A DNA stretch of 64,000 nt from Solibacillus sp. FSL W7-1464 (GCF_038004425.1 NZ_JBBORC010000001.1:3609501-3673500), one strand, 5' to 3'; positions 43,471-52,498 are shown, numbered from the stretch's first letter. Notes: generated from the letters alone by a model not told the origin. Made by a program: numbers and translations.

Positions 43471-44031
43471 ATGAAAAATGTAAAAAATGAGCTGTTTGAA
43501 TGGATTAAAGTTATCGCCATAACCGCCTTGTTTGTTGTCGCTATTCGCACGTTTATTTTCACTCCGATTGATGTGGAGGGTGCTTCTATGATGCCGACAT
43601 ACGAAGACGGAGACCGGATTATCGTCAATAAAATCGGGAAATCACTCCATGATTTTGATCGATTCGATGTCATTGTGTTCGATGGGTTAGAAAGCGAATA
43701 TTTTATTAAACGTATTATTGGACTTCCAGGTGATCATATCGAATATAAAGACGATGTACTTTATATAAATGGGCAGAAAACCGACGAACCCTATCTGGAT
43801 GAGTACAAATCCGCGCTTAACGATCCTGGTAATTTGACTCTCGATTTCACACTGGAAGATATAGCTGGTGTATCAGAAATTCCGAATGACTATTATTTTG
43901 TAATGGGCGATAATCGCCGCAAAAGTAGTGACAGCCGAGATCCACGCATCGGCCTAGTTTCAAAAGAACAGATTCTTGGCTCCACATCCATTCGTTTTTA
44001 CCCGCTCGATTCAATAGGTTTGGTGAAATAA
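43471..44031 (+). CDS. Signal peptidase I
   Basis: A 186-residue type I signal peptidase with one N-terminal membrane helix (about 11-31). The catalytic Ser is in GASMMPTYEDGD (about residue 39), the Lys in FIKRIIGLPGD (about residue 79) and the box E motif is VMGDNRRKSSDSRD. It cleaves signal peptides on the outer membrane face. Its size fits SipS/SipT/LepB-type paralogues. GGGGG lies upstream and a strong terminator downstream. Confidence 0.95.
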   Translation: MKNVKNELFEWIKVIAITALFVVAIRTFIFTPIDVEGASMMPTYEDGDRIIVNKIGKSLHDFDRFDVIVFDGLESEYFIKRIIGLPGDHIEYKDDVLYINGQKTDEPYLDEYKSALNDPGNLTLDFTLEDIAGVSEIPNDYYFVMGDNRRKSSDSRDPRIGLVSKEQILGSTSIRFYPLDSIGLVK

Positions 44032-44046
44032 TTCCGATTTGTAGAC

Positions 44047-44087
44047 TTGCCGCGACTGCTGTAATTAGCAGTCGCGGCTTTTTATGT
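44047..44087 (+). terminator. Terminator of signal peptidase gene
   Basis: GCCGCGACTGCT pairs with AGCAGTCGCGGC, followed by TTTTTATG. Confidence 0.93.
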
Positions 44088-44129
44088 TTTTTAAAAGTAT
44101 AAAATAAATTACAATATGACAAATATAAA

Positions 44130-44157
44130 TTGCATTTAGAATTATATATTGTATAAT
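44130..44157 (+). promoter_or_regulatory. Promoter of DUF6773-HTH operon
   Basis: TTGCAT (44130-44135), 16-base spacer, TATAAT (44152-44157). Confidence 0.6.
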
Positions 44158-44190
44158 AAGCTTAACAATATTAACTTTGGAGGAGATAAA

Positions 44191-44721
44191 ATGGGGTTTT
44201 GGAACAAAAAAATGGTAGATGAGCGTGTGTACAACGCGCAAAATAAAATTTACCGGGAAATCTATATACTTACAATGATCATCGTTATCGTTTCGATTGT
44301 GGTTAAATTTTACCGTTTCGGAGTAAGTATGGAGTCTGTTGCTACTGAGATGATCATTTTAATAGGTGCCAGTCTATACTACGGCTTCCGTTCTTCACAA
44401 CTTGGGGTATTTTCGGATGAAGTTGAACTTCATGATGCCAACAGCAAGTTTTCATACAGCACAAAACAGCTGATTCTCGGTGTTGGATTTGGTCTGGTCA
44501 TCGCACTTTTCATGGGAATTAACAGTGCATACCAATATGCGGACAGTTCTTCTCAGGCAATTGAATATTTCTTTGTAGTGTTCATCGTTTCGCTCATAAT
44601 TTATGTTCCACTTTATTTACTGCTGTTATTTGCTGCCTTTAAAAGCGCCTTGAATAAAAGTCAAAAAGTGAACAGCAAAATGCTTGAGGAAGATGATGAT
44701 GAGGCGGGGCGAAACCAATGA
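44191..44721 (+). CDS. DUF6773-type membrane protein
   Basis: A 176-residue protein with four predicted helices (about 27-45, 55-70, 95-115, 130-155) and a charged ending MLEEDDDEAGRNQ. It begins MGFWNKKMVDERVYNAQNK, typical of the DUF6773 family that is encoded with a small Xre regulator. The ATG at 44191 follows GGAGGAGAT; an upstream in-frame ATG at 44149 overlaps the promoter. It overlaps the HTH gene by four bases. Confidence 0.8.
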   Translation: MGFWNKKMVDERVYNAQNKIYREIYILTMIIVIVSIVVKFYRFGVSMESVATEMIILIGASLYYGFRSSQLGVFSDEVELHDANSKFSYSTKQLILGVGFGLVIALFMGINSAYQYADSSSQAIEYFFVVFIVSLIIYVPLYLLLLFAAFKSALNKSQKVNSKMLEEDDDEAGRNQ

Positions 44722-44918
44722 AAAATATTCGTTTGAAAATGGCCAGAATTGAACATGATCTTTCACAGGATGAGCTTGCAAAAAAGGTTGGGGTTACACG
44801 CCAAACAATCGGACTCATCGAGCTCGGCAAGTATAATCCGACATTAAGTGTCTGTATCGCCATATGCAGAACATTAAACAAGACTTTGGATGAACTGTTT
44901 TGGGATGACCAGTCCTAA
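44718..44918 (+). CDS. Small Xre-family HTH regulator
   Basis: A 66-residue stand-alone Cro/Xre DNA-binding domain: MKNIRLKMARIEHDLSQDEL then KVGVTRQTIGLIELGKYNPT, with DELFWDDQS at the end. Start overlaps the membrane protein stop (ATGA). Such pairs are thought to regulate their own operon. No target is known. Confidence 0.88.
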   Translation: MKNIRLKMARIEHDLSQDELAKKVGVTRQTIGLIELGKYNPTLSVCIAICRTLNKTLDELFWDDQS

Positions 44919-44935
44919 TAACGGCAGCCATTATT

Positions 44936-44980
44936 AAAGGGAGCGGAAAAGTTATTTACTTTTCCACTCCCTTTTAATGT
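44936..44980. terminator. Bidirectional terminator
   Basis: AAAGGGAG-GGAAAAGT pairs with ACTTTTCC-CTCCCTTTT between converging genes. Confidence 0.9.
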
Positions 44981-44981
44981 T

Positions 44982-46043
44982 CTATAATTCCAGCTTGTAC
45001 AGCTGATCATCCTTCTCTCCGGGTGCACCGCGTCCGTCCGTATTATTTGTAATCCAGTACAATGTATTCCCTTCAATCCATACATCGCGGATTCGCCCCA
45101 AAACATTGACGATTTCTTTTACTTTTTTTGATTTCAAATCAAATTCAAGCACTGCTGTTCCCCGCAGCGCAGAAACATATAGCTTGTTATCGTAGAACGC
45201 CATACCTGAAGGGGCCCAAGTATTATCATTACCTGAAGTGAATAATGGGGATATGAACCCTTCCTGCTTTTCCTCTCCTTCAATTAAAGGCCAGCCATAA
45301 TTTTTCCCTGCTTCAATTTTATTGATTTCATCATTTGCACTTTGCCCATGTTCACTTGCATACATTGTGCCGTCCGGTGACCACGTAATACCTTGCGGGT
45401 TTCGATGTCCGTAGCTGTACACATATGAATGTGGAAAAGGATTGTCGTCCGGAATGCTCCCATCCAGATTCATGCGCAGTATTTTTCCGCCGAGCGTAGT
45501 CAAGTCCTGTGCATTTTGCGGATTCGATGCATCACCTGCTGTCGCATAAAGCTTTTGATCCGGGCCGATTTTTACACGCCCACCGTGATGATACGTACCA
45601 CTAGGAATTTCATCGAGCAGTATGCTTTTCTCCAGCCAGTTATTATTTTCAAGCATAAGCAATACAATCCGGTTAAACTGGTCGTTCCCATTTTCATACG
45701 TATAATAAGCATATGCCTCATTGGATTGTTCAAAATCCGGTGCCAATTCAAAGCCAAGCAGCCCCGCCTCTGATGTGGTGGACAGTGTTTTTTCAAGCTT
45801 TACGTCCTGTCTTGTCACTTCTCCTTGCTCGACTTTTACAATATGCCCTGTTCGCTCCGATATATAAAAGATTTCCCCAATTTTATTAATTGCCCACGGT
45901 GCATCTAAATTAGCAGCGATTGTTTCGTATTGCTCCACCGTTTGCGGACTGCTACTTCCAATGGACACAGATTGTTTTTCATTTGTAGAACATCCTGTTA
46001 AACATAGCAGGGAAATACCCAACCCGACGAATAACTGCTTCAC
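44982..46043 (-). CDS. Lipoprotein PQQ-dependent sugar dehydrogenase-like (GSDH/sorbosone dehydrogenase)
   Basis: A 353-residue secreted lipoprotein. The GTG start at 46043 follows GGAGG by 7 bases and gives a signal peptide (KQLFVGLGISLLCLTGC, lipobox LTGC). The mature part has beta-propeller features: GLLGFELAPDF, HHGGRVKIGPDQKLYATAGD, NPQGITWSPDGTMYASEHG, and the end DQLYKLEL, as in the soluble-glucose/sorbosone dehydrogenase family. PQQ dependence is an inference from the family. The ORF's upstream 29 codons (to 46130) overlap the broken NUDIX gene and are not used. Confidence 0.88.
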   Translation of the reverse strand: MKQLFVGLGISLLCLTGCSTNEKQSVSIGSSSPQTVEQYETIAANLDAPWAINKIGEIFYISERTGHIVKVEQGEVTRQDVKLEKTLSTTSEAGLLGFELAPDFEQSNEAYAYYTYENGNDQFNRIVLLMLENNNWLEKSILLDEIPSGTYHHGGRVKIGPDQKLYATAGDASNPQNAQDLTTLGGKILRMNLDGSIPDDNPFPHSYVYSYGHRNPQGITWSPDGTMYASEHGQSANDEINKIEAGKNYGWPLIEGEEKQEGFISPLFTSGNDNTWAPSGMAFYDNKLYVSALRGTAVLEFDLKSKKVKEIVNVLGRIRDVWIEGNTLYWITNNTDGRGAPGEKDDQLYKLEL

Positions 46044-46087
46044 AGAAAACCTCCTTTGCGGTACATATCTTTTCAATGTTTCTTCAT

Positions 46088-46515
46088 TTAAAAATCTATA
46101 AAAAACGGCTGTTTCGTTGCGTCCAAACAATATTCTATTCTTTGACGAAAGTTGCCTACTGTCACCATTTCCAGGGCCTCTTCAATTGGGAAATACCCGA
46201 CTTCCAGACTTTCCGGTGAAGCGGTATACCCCCGATTGGTTTCGCTAAGAAAAGCGTGTTGCAAATACATTTCTCTACATTTTGAAAAATACCGCAGAAT
46301 TGGAGTATCTCCACATCTATTCCTGATTCTTCTTTTGTTTCTCTAATCGCTGCAGCCGTCAAAGATTCGCCTTCTTCTACTTGACCACCCGGCATTTCCC
46401 ATCCTCTTTTAGGCCCTTTAATAAGCAGAATCTCATTTTTACTGTTCAGTACGATGGTTGCTGCAGATACGATATGTTTCGGGGTTGTTTTTATTTTCTG
46501 CTGAATTTGTTCCAT
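46088..46515 (-). pseudogene. Frameshifted NUDIX hydrolase
   Basis: The first part (46515 down to about 46234) reads as a NUDIX protein with the box GGQVEEGESLTAAAIRETKEESG and goes on to LAKPIGG. Then the frame is lost, but the expected C-terminus (TASPESLEVGYFPIEEALEM, and on to FFIDF) appears in another frame up to 46088. One more G in the G5 run (minus strand; C5 at 46229-46233) would restore the frame and give about 142 residues. It is either a sequencing error or a recent inactivation. NUDIX enzymes hydrolyse nucleoside diphosphate derivatives. Confidence 0.8.
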
Positions 46516-46540
46516 TTCATCAGTCCTTTTAAATTAAAAG

Positions 46541-47080
46541 TTATTCCATAAAATATTCTTCAGCTAAAACAGCTAAATAATCCATATCTTCATATATATC
46601 ATCTTTTAAAAATTCCTGTCTGTGGCATCCTTCCCAAACCATACCGGACTTCTCCATTACTTTTCTTGAAGCAATGTTTCTAACCATACAGCGGCTGTAA
46701 ATTCTATTTAACTGATGTTCCTGAAATCCGTAATCAATAATTCTTTTGCATGCTTCTGTGGCATAGCCATTACCCCACTCTGCGACATCGATAAAATAGC
46801 CCACCTCTGCATTACGATGGTTTTTTGAAACTGTAACGAGCCCGCAATTCCCGATATAGCGCCCACTTTGTTTTAAAAATACAGCAAACTCATAGGCTGT
46901 CCCTTGCTCAAAGCTTTTTTGCAAATAGGCAATCCACCGATCGACAACTTCACGTGGATATGGATGCGGAATCATGACCATTGTGTCCGCAATCTCCCTA
47001 TGCTTTACTACTTCAAAAATAGCATCTGCAAATTCAACTTCATACGGCTTTAACAGGAGTCTTTCCGTTTCTAAAATCAT
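46541..47080 (-). CDS. GNAT-family N-acetyltransferase (RimJ/RimL type)
   Basis: A 179-residue acetyltransferase. ILETERLLLKPYEVEFAD at the start and the later WGNGYATEACKRIIDYGF (acetyl-CoA P-loop) plus NIASRKVMEKSGM are typical of RimJ/RimL-like GNATs. The ATG at 47080 follows GGGGATGAGG; the ORF's earlier start (47128) overlaps the preceding GNAT gene and lacks a ribosome site. It lies 17 bases after the second GNAT gene (47097-47546), so they form an operon. Target unknown. Confidence 0.88.
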   Translation of the reverse strand: MILETERLLLKPYEVEFADAIFEVVKHREIADTMVMIPHPYPREVVDRWIAYLQKSFEQGTAYEFAVFLKQSGRYIGNCGLVTVSKNHRNAEVGYFIDVAEWGNGYATEACKRIIDYGFQEHQLNRIYSRCMVRNIASRKVMEKSGMVWEGCHRQEFLKDDIYEDMDYLAVLAEEYFME

Positions 47081-47096
47081 TTCCTCATCCCCTAAA

Positions 47097-47546
47097 CTAT
47101 TTAATGAAATATTCCATGTAAATGTCATTTTCTTTAAAACCGATTTTTTTATATAACGGTTTTCCCATCGGTGAAGAAATTAAAAATATGTGATGTACAT
47201 TTCTTTCTTGGGCTTCTGCCAATAATCGCTTAACCAACTGTTTGGCAAGTCCCCGACCTCTGCTTTCCGGTGCTGTGTACATATTTAAAATATACCCGCG
47301 AATGCCTGTAGTATTGGAATAACTCGGAGGAAAAGATATAAACTGAATGCCCCCGGTAGCGATTACACTTTTCTCTTCTTCAATGATCCATTGAACAAAT
47401 TGATCAGAATTCAATTGCTTCTCAAAAAAGCTCCTTAATTGTTCATCGATATCAGAAGAAACGGATTGCCCTTCCTCCACTAATAATCGCTTGCGTAAAT
47501 CTATTAATAACTCCATATCCTCTATAGTAGCTAATCGAAATTCCAT
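47097..47546 (-). CDS. GNAT-family N-acetyltransferase
   Basis: A 149-residue acetyltransferase. Motif A is MYTAPESRGRGLAKQLVKRL (R-G-x-G), followed by SSPMGKPLYKKIGFKEND, the typical GNAT C-terminal signature. Gene order is this gene followed by another GNAT at 46541-47080; both probably come from the same transcript. Substrate unknown. Confidence 0.88.
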   Translation of the reverse strand: MEFRLATIEDMELLIDLRKRLLVEEGQSVSSDIDEQLRSFFEKQLNSDQFVQWIIEEEKSVIATGGIQFISFPPSYSNTTGIRGYILNMYTAPESRGRGLAKQLVKRLLAEAQERNVHHIFLISSPMGKPLYKKIGFKENDIYMEYFIK

Positions 47547-47580
47547 TCATATTCCCCTTCCTGATTTTATTGAGTCTCTT

Positions 47581-48009
47581 CTATTCCCTATCTAGAATGA
47601 CGATCTTTTTCGTCTTGATCTTTTCTGAAACAGCATAAATAAGTGTGATGATAAGTGCTGTAATACTTGGATAACCTATCATTACAACAACGTTTGTATG
47701 TTCGACTAAACTGAATTCTCCCCATTCAAGCCATAGACGCCAGCCCATTCCGAGAGCACTGAATAATAACGAGATGAAAAAAAACAGTTCCGTTTTTTGA
47801 ACAAAAATCCCTACAAAGACATTTGCAACAACAATATAAATAAAGAAAACTATAAATGTAGAGACTAAATCAAATCCTTTTAAATTAGGAATAACGGAAG
47901 TAAAAGATATTCCAGTAAAAAACAGGATCGTAATGAGATTAAATAACAGGAAATATTTTCTATTCTTTTCTATTTTTTTATAATCATCTGTACCGAATAT
48001 TCTATTCAC
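47581..48009 (-). CDS. Membrane protein, function unknown
   Basis: A 142-residue protein with four predicted helices (about 20-42, 48-72, 77-97, 105-125) and a charged start and end (KKIEKNRKYFLLF, KIKTKKIVILDRE). No family recognised. It is 34 bases upstream of the GNAT gene 47097-47546 and may belong to its operon. Confidence 0.65.
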   Translation of the reverse strand: MNRIFGTDDYKKIEKNRKYFLLFNLITILFFTGISFTSVIPNLKGFDLVSTFIVFFIYIVVANVFVGIFVQKTELFFFISLLFSALGMGWRLWLEWGEFSLVEHTNVVVMIGYPSITALIITLIYAVSEKIKTKKIVILDRE

Positions 48010-48129
48010 CTCTTTTACTTATTGTAACAATTAATGGAATATATAGGAGTGGGAATTGCTGAATACGCTTTGAAACTTTCCGAATATTCTAACGTCCATT
48101 TTGCATATAGCTGAAAAAGGAGGATGAAC

Positions 48130-48588
48130 ATGCCAAAATTAAACTCAATCTTTTTAAGAACATTGATTATTTCAACTGGTGTACTCGTATTGATATTATG
48201 TATATTTGTTTTACCGTGGCTAGCTCAGGAAACTGCGCATTTAAATCCGGAAGTCGCTTATTTGCAATATCCAATTTTGCTAGGTATGTATGCAACTGCA
48301 ATTCCATTTTTCTATGCACTTTACGAAACAGTGAAGATGATTAAGATTATAGAGCGGGAATCCATTTTCTCCAGTCGCCTAGAACAGGGATTAAACTATA
48401 TTAAATATTGCGCCTATGTCATACTCGTTTTATACATTTCGGGCTTTTTCCTGCTCGATTATACTAATGCACTGCCTCCGTTAGTGGCGTTGCTCGGTAT
48501 TGTTATCATATTAATTACGATTCTTGTTGCTGCAGGTGCCACTTTTTTAAAACATGCACTTATTAAAAGCCGATTGAAGGTGAATTAA
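48130..48588 (+). CDS. DUF2975 membrane protein
   Basis: A 152-residue protein with four membrane helices (about 10-32, 50-70, 92-112, 120-142) and an internal charged loop EIIERESIFS-like (KIIERESIFSSRLEQGLNY), the signature of DUF2975 (YoaS-like). The ATG at 48130 follows AAAGGAGG; the ATG two codons earlier is too close. Usually such genes are followed by a small Xre regulator. Here a terminator follows directly instead. Confidence 0.8.
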   Translation: MPKLNSIFLRTLIISTGVLVLILCIFVLPWLAQETAHLNPEVAYLQYPILLGMYATAIPFFYALYETVKMIKIIERESIFSSRLEQGLNYIKYCAYVILVLYISGFFLLDYTNALPPLVALLGIVIILITILVAAGATFLKHALIKSRLKVN

Positions 48589-48628
48589 AAACAACCACTC
48601 CGTCATTTTTCGGAGTGGTCGTTCAATT
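48589..48628. terminator. Bidirectional terminator
   Basis: AACAACCACTCCG pairs with CGGAGTGGTCGTT, between the converging DUF2975 and chemoreceptor genes; A- and T-runs on both strands. Confidence 0.85.
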
Positions 48629-48629
48629 T

Positions 48630-49454
48630 TTATGATTTTATTTCACTAATATCCAATAGCTTTTCTGCCGTGCTGTTCACACTTCCATATGCGTCGTTCA
48701 GTTCATGCATACTTGTGGCAAACTGTTCTGTAAATGCTGCGATTTGGCTTGTCGTTCCATTAACTTCTTCAATAGAAGTGCGAATCTTGTTAAGCTGCGC
48801 AGCAATTTTTTCTGCGCTTTCTTTGCTGTTCTGCGCCATTTTTTGAATTTCCTTCGCTACAACAGCAAAGCCTCTTCCATGCTCACCGGAACGAGCAGCT
48901 TCAATTGAGGCATTTAATCCTAAAATTTGTGATTTCGATGCAATTCCTTTTACTAGATCAACCATTTGGTTAATTTCCACAATATCAGCCGTCATCATTT
49001 CCGTTGAGGAAACAAGTCCATCCAAGCGGTTTGATACGTCCATACTCGCGGCAGTCAACTCTTCGTTCGTTGCGGTCATTTCCTCTACAGCACTTGATAA
49101 CTCTGTCGCTAATTGACGCATAGAATCCATTTTTTCATTTGAAATAATAGCACTTACTACTCCAATAATTTCTGTTCCATCAAAAATTGGCTGTGCGGAT
49201 GAAATATAAGCAAAACCAAATCTCTCCGGACCTTTTTCTTCTCTTAAAAAGCGCTTTGTCGTCAATGCACGCTCTGTAACGGTGCCGCGGAAATCTACCA
49301 TTTTCAACCCTACATCAATTTTTAAATCTATGTACTTTCCCGGTAAATATGCGACAACTTCTTCATTGCTCCCTACAATGATACAAGCATCTTCCGGAAA
49401 AGTTGCCTGGTATAACTCCATCGTGTCTACTACTGCTTGTAGTTTTGTATGCAT
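48630..49454 (-). CDS. Soluble methyl-accepting chemotaxis protein (YfmS-like)
   Basis: A 274-residue chemoreceptor without membrane helices. The N-terminal sensor region (about 1-105, with an Ile/Val-rich core: FPEDACIIVGSNEEVVAYLP) is followed by a short signalling domain whose tip reads SKSQILGLNASIEAARSGE. This is the layout of YfmS, a cytoplasmic receptor. The ATG (49454) lies 9 bases after AAAGGGG. The ligand is not known. Confidence 0.88.
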   Translation of the reverse strand: MHTKLQAVVDTMELYQATFPEDACIIVGSNEEVVAYLPGKYIDLKIDVGLKMVDFRGTVTERALTTKRFLREEKGPERFGFAYISSAQPIFDGTEIIGVVSAIISNEKMDSMRQLATELSSAVEEMTATNEELTAASMDVSNRLDGLVSSTEMMTADIVEINQMVDLVKGIASKSQILGLNASIEAARSGEHGRGFAVVAKEIQKMAQNSKESAEKIAAQLNKIRTSIEEVNGTTSQIAAFTEQFATSMHELNDAYGSVNSTAEKLLDISEIKS

Positions 49455-49542
49455 GCCCACCACCCCTTTGAATATATTATATAATAATATTTTAATACCA
49501 CAATCTTCCGAAATGTCTATAATCTATCCTATATGATTCAAC

Positions 49543-49577
49543 AAAAAATCGCCTTCTACAAAAGAAAGCGACTTTTT
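49543..49577 (-). terminator. Terminator of SLH protein gene
   Basis: AAAAATCGC-TTCT pairs with AGAA-GCGACTTTTTTT, adjacent to the stop at 49578. Confidence 0.75.
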
Positions 49578-50714
49578 TTATTGTTCTTCCATTGCTGCGG
49601 CTGCAGTCAGCATATCATCGAAGCCTTCTTCTTCATAGACTAAATTATAGATTTTCCACAAGTCGTCTTCTGTTTTCTTTAAGTATGCTGTTCCTGATAA
49701 ATCTAATGTCATTTCCAGATTAAAATCGATTTCCAGGTCAGTCATCTTGATATGAACTTTCAAATCATCAATTTTCACTGCGGCAAAACGTTTATTCAGT
49801 GAGATTAATTTACTTGAATACTCGCCGATTTTTTGAGATGAACTAGATCCAGTTGAAAAATCTGCGCCTTCCAATAGCAATTGGCTATCAAGTGAATAGG
49901 CTAAATAGTAGCCCGTTGTTGTTTCACGATAGAGCGCATCCATATCCTCCAAGTTTTCGCTTGCCATGTCTGAAGAAAACTCAAATTCTTTATCAATATA
50001 GCGATTGACTGTCGCAATAATTGAAGTTTCATCTTCTGCATTACCACTCTCTAAATGCATCGCACGGTCAATCATCAATACGGCATGAGAACGAGTTGCA
50101 TAATCATCCGGTTTAAACATTTCTCCATAACCATTTACAATACCGGCTCCCGCAGTTTTCACAATCGCTTCATAAGCATAGCTATTTGGTTTTACATCAT
50201 TAAATGATTTTCCTTTTTCAGGAAAATTAACTGTCCCATTAAATGCACGATAAATCATCGTCGCCATTTGACCACGTGTAATTTTATCATCCGGTTTAAA
50301 TGTACCGTCTTCTTTTCCGGTAATAATGCCCTTACTGCTGGCAATATGAACAATGTCATAATACCATGCAGAAGAATTTACATCGGAGAATTCCTTTTTA
50401 CTTTCGCCGTGCGTTAAGTTCATTGCATTTACTAAAATCTGCGTAAACTGTGCACGCGTAATACTGTTTTCGGGCTTTAAAAGAATGGAAATATATTCGT
50501 AAACTTCCCCATCTTCTTCATAGACTGTCGGTTCTTCATATCCGTCTATAATATTTGCATATAGGAAACGTTCCAACTGCTCATATGCGCCATGTTCATA
50601 ACTTACATCATCCATGTAATACTGATCGATTGTTTTTTCTGCTGCAGACGCTGGCGTTGCAGTAATAAAACTGACTGTAAAAATTAATAAACATACTAAC
50701 TGAAGTACCTTCAA
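49578..50714 (-). CDS. S-layer homology domain protein
   Basis: A 378-residue secreted protein. The TTG start at 50714 gives a signal peptide (LKVLQLVCLLIFTVSFI then TATPASAAEK, cleavage after ASA). Two or three SLH motifs follow, at about residues 30-210 (ITRAQFTQILVNAMNL, ITRGQMATMIYRAFNG, ATRSHAVLMIDRAM), which anchor it to cell-wall polymer. The C-terminal ~150 residues (EFEFSSDMASENLEDMD onwards, ending in AAAMEEQ) are of unknown type and contain beta-strand-rich segments. The ribosome site (GGGGTAACTAGA before TTG) is weak, so the exact start is tentative; the ATG-like start at 50849 has no signal. Confidence 0.82.
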   Translation of the reverse strand: MKVLQLVCLLIFTVSFITATPASAAEKTIDQYYMDDVSYEHGAYEQLERFLYANIIDGYEEPTVYEEDGEVYEYISILLKPENSITRAQFTQILVNAMNLTHGESKKEFSDVNSSAWYYDIVHIASSKGIITGKEDGTFKPDDKITRGQMATMIYRAFNGTVNFPEKGKSFNDVKPNSYAYEAIVKTAGAGIVNGYGEMFKPDDYATRSHAVLMIDRAMHLESGNAEDETSIIATVNRYIDKEFEFSSDMASENLEDMDALYRETTTGYYLAYSLDSQLLLEGADFSTGSSSSQKIGEYSSKLISLNKRFAAVKIDDLKVHIKMTDLEIDFNLEMTLDLSGTAYLKKTEDDLWKIYNLVYEEEGFDDMLTAAAAMEEQ

Positions 50715-50814
50715 TCTAGTTACCCCACTTCTGCAAAATCTATAATAGCTTAATATATTACTTAAACAGAATTTATATGAATGCAAGTATACTTTGGTAA
50801 TGTTTCGAAAAAAA

Positions 50815-51108
50815 TTAATAGCCCAAATAATAGTAAAAGATGAATGCAATGGCGAAGTTTGGAATTGCCATTATAAGTGAACACCATGCAATTTTATTTC
50901 TTTGAATCCAGCTTTCTTTCGTTTCATTTGCCCAGTTTGCCCGCATTCTATCTCCATTTACAAAGGCTCCCGAGAAAAGACAAGCCACTATTAAAAAAAT
51001 AAAGCCAATCCCGCTCGTAACATTGGAAATCATATGAACATCCCAAATAATAATGGCCAGTAAAATACCGGTCAAAGATAATCCAGTCCCAATTAGAAGA
51101 TATTTCAT
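50815..51108 (-). CDS. DUF5316-type small membrane protein
   Basis: A 97-residue protein with three helices (about 2-22, 30-50, 75-95). The core LFSGAFVNGDRMRANWANE is typical of DUF5316 proteins of Bacillaceae. The ATG at 51108 follows GGAGG by 7 bases; earlier in-frame codons are not used. Lies 76 bases after the M20 hydrolase, in the same direction. Confidence 0.75.
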   Translation of the reverse strand: MKYLLIGTGLSLTGILLAIIIWDVHMISNVTSGIGFIFLIVACLFSGAFVNGDRMRANWANETKESWIQRNKIAWCSLIMAIPNFAIAFIFYYYLGY

Positions 51109-51184
51109 ATTCATTCCTCCTTCCCCTATATACACCAATATTTCAGGAAAGGTTTCAAAATAAATTAATAAAACCAGATTTTTC

Positions 51185-52366
51185 TTAGGCATCCTCTGGA
51201 ACTAAGTAATAATCTACAATACTTAAAAATGCCTTTGCCGAATTTTTCATTGCCTGTTCATCGATATTAAATTTTGGATGGTGATGTGGGAATTTGGTAC
51301 TGGGGTCATCTGTAGCTGAACCAGTATAAAAATATATTCCCGGAACTTGCTGTAAATAATAGGAAAAATCTTCACTTGCCATAATAGGAGGGATTTCAAT
51401 TACACTTAAATGATTGATATTTTTGAGCAGGCTTCTCACAATTTCCGCCTCTTTATCGGTATTTACTAACGGCGGGTACCCTCTCTTATATTCCAGCTCA
51501 TAAGTCGCCCCGTAAGTTACTGTGACATTGTTGAGAATATGCGTTAAAAACGTTCTGACATTATCCCTTTGCTCCTCGTTAAATGTACGGACCGTACCCG
51601 CAATTGATGCTTCTTCGGGAATTACATTTATCGCTACGCCGGAATTGAACATAGTAATTGCCGCCACTACCGGTTGGACCGGATCAACTTTTTGGCTCAA
51701 CAGCATATGAATTTGATTGACTATTTGTGCGCCTATCACAATTGGATTGACTGAAGTGTGGGGAGCAGAAGAATGTCCACCTTTACCGATTATTCTAATT
51801 CTTACATAATCACTGGAAGCTGTCGCGCTCCCTTTTGGTACTGTAAAGTTCCCTAATGGAACGGAAGAAAGTACATGATTGCCGAAAATTACATCCACTC
51901 CTTCCAGCACACCTTCTTCTATCATTTGAATGGCCCCGCCCGGAAATTGTTCTTCAGCAGGTTGGAATATGAATTTAACCGTTCCATGTAATTGATCTTG
52001 ATATTTGCTTAATATTTTTGCTACCCCTAACATTGTTGCCGTATGTGCATCATGACCGCATGCATGCATAACATTCGGAACTTGGGATCTGTAGGGGACG
52101 TCATTTTCCTGTTGAATCGGCAATGCATCCATATCAGCTCTTAGTGCAATGGTTGGCCCTGGATTCCCTCCTTTTAAAATACCGACTACACCTTGCCCGC
52201 CTATATTCCGTTGAACTTCAATTCCATATCCGGCTAAAATATCGCCGACCATTCTAGCCGTTTGCACCTCCTGAAATGGCAGTTCAGGATTCTCATGCAA
52301 ATGTCTTCTCCAAGCAACCATTTGATCGTACACTTCCTCTACATCTTCATGCCACTCTTTAAGCAC
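51185..52366 (-). CDS. M20D-family amidohydrolase
   Basis: A 393-residue paralogue of the enzyme at 42256: RADMDALPIQ, HACGHDAHTATML, the catalytic Glu in FQPAEEQFPGGA, GGHSSAPHTSVNPI and HHHPKFNIDE at the end. All zinc ligands are present. Possible substrates are N-acyl amino acids or dipeptide-like compounds. Starts with GTG after GAGGAAGT. Confidence 0.9.
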   Translation of the reverse strand: MLKEWHEDVEEVYDQMVAWRRHLHENPELPFQEVQTARMVGDILAGYGIEVQRNIGGQGVVGILKGGNPGPTIALRADMDALPIQQENDVPYRSQVPNVMHACGHDAHTATMLGVAKILSKYQDQLHGTVKFIFQPAEEQFPGGAIQMIEEGVLEGVDVIFGNHVLSSVPLGNFTVPKGSATASSDYVRIRIIGKGGHSSAPHTSVNPIVIGAQIVNQIHMLLSQKVDPVQPVVAAITMFNSGVAINVIPEEASIAGTVRTFNEEQRDNVRTFLTHILNNVTVTYGATYELEYKRGYPPLVNTDKEAEIVRSLLKNINHLSVIEIPPIMASEDFSYYLQQVPGIYFYTGSATDDPSTKFPHHHPKFNIDEQAMKNSAKAFLSIVDYYLVPEDA

Positions 52367-52456
52367 TTGAACACTTCCTCTTCTTGTTTGTTCTTATGCA
52401 TCAAATTAGTATATACATTTGTTATACGAGGTGTTCGGCATAGGTATTTGTCCAAT

Positions 52457-52498
52457 AAAAAAAGAGCTTCGGCATTAATCCGAAACTCCTTTTTATTT
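52457..52498 (-). terminator. Terminator of MFS-M20 operon
   Basis: AAAAGAGCTTCGG pairs with CCGAAACTCCTTTT. Confidence 0.82.

Noticed and set aside
44149-44190. Longer start of the DUF6773 protein
   Set aside because: The ATG at 44149 overlaps the -10 element of the predicted promoter, while 44191 has a GGAGGAG ribosome site.
46044-46130. N-terminal extension of the sugar-dehydrogenase lipoprotein
   Set aside because: It would hide the signal peptide and lipobox; GGAGG lies 7 bases before the GTG at 46043.
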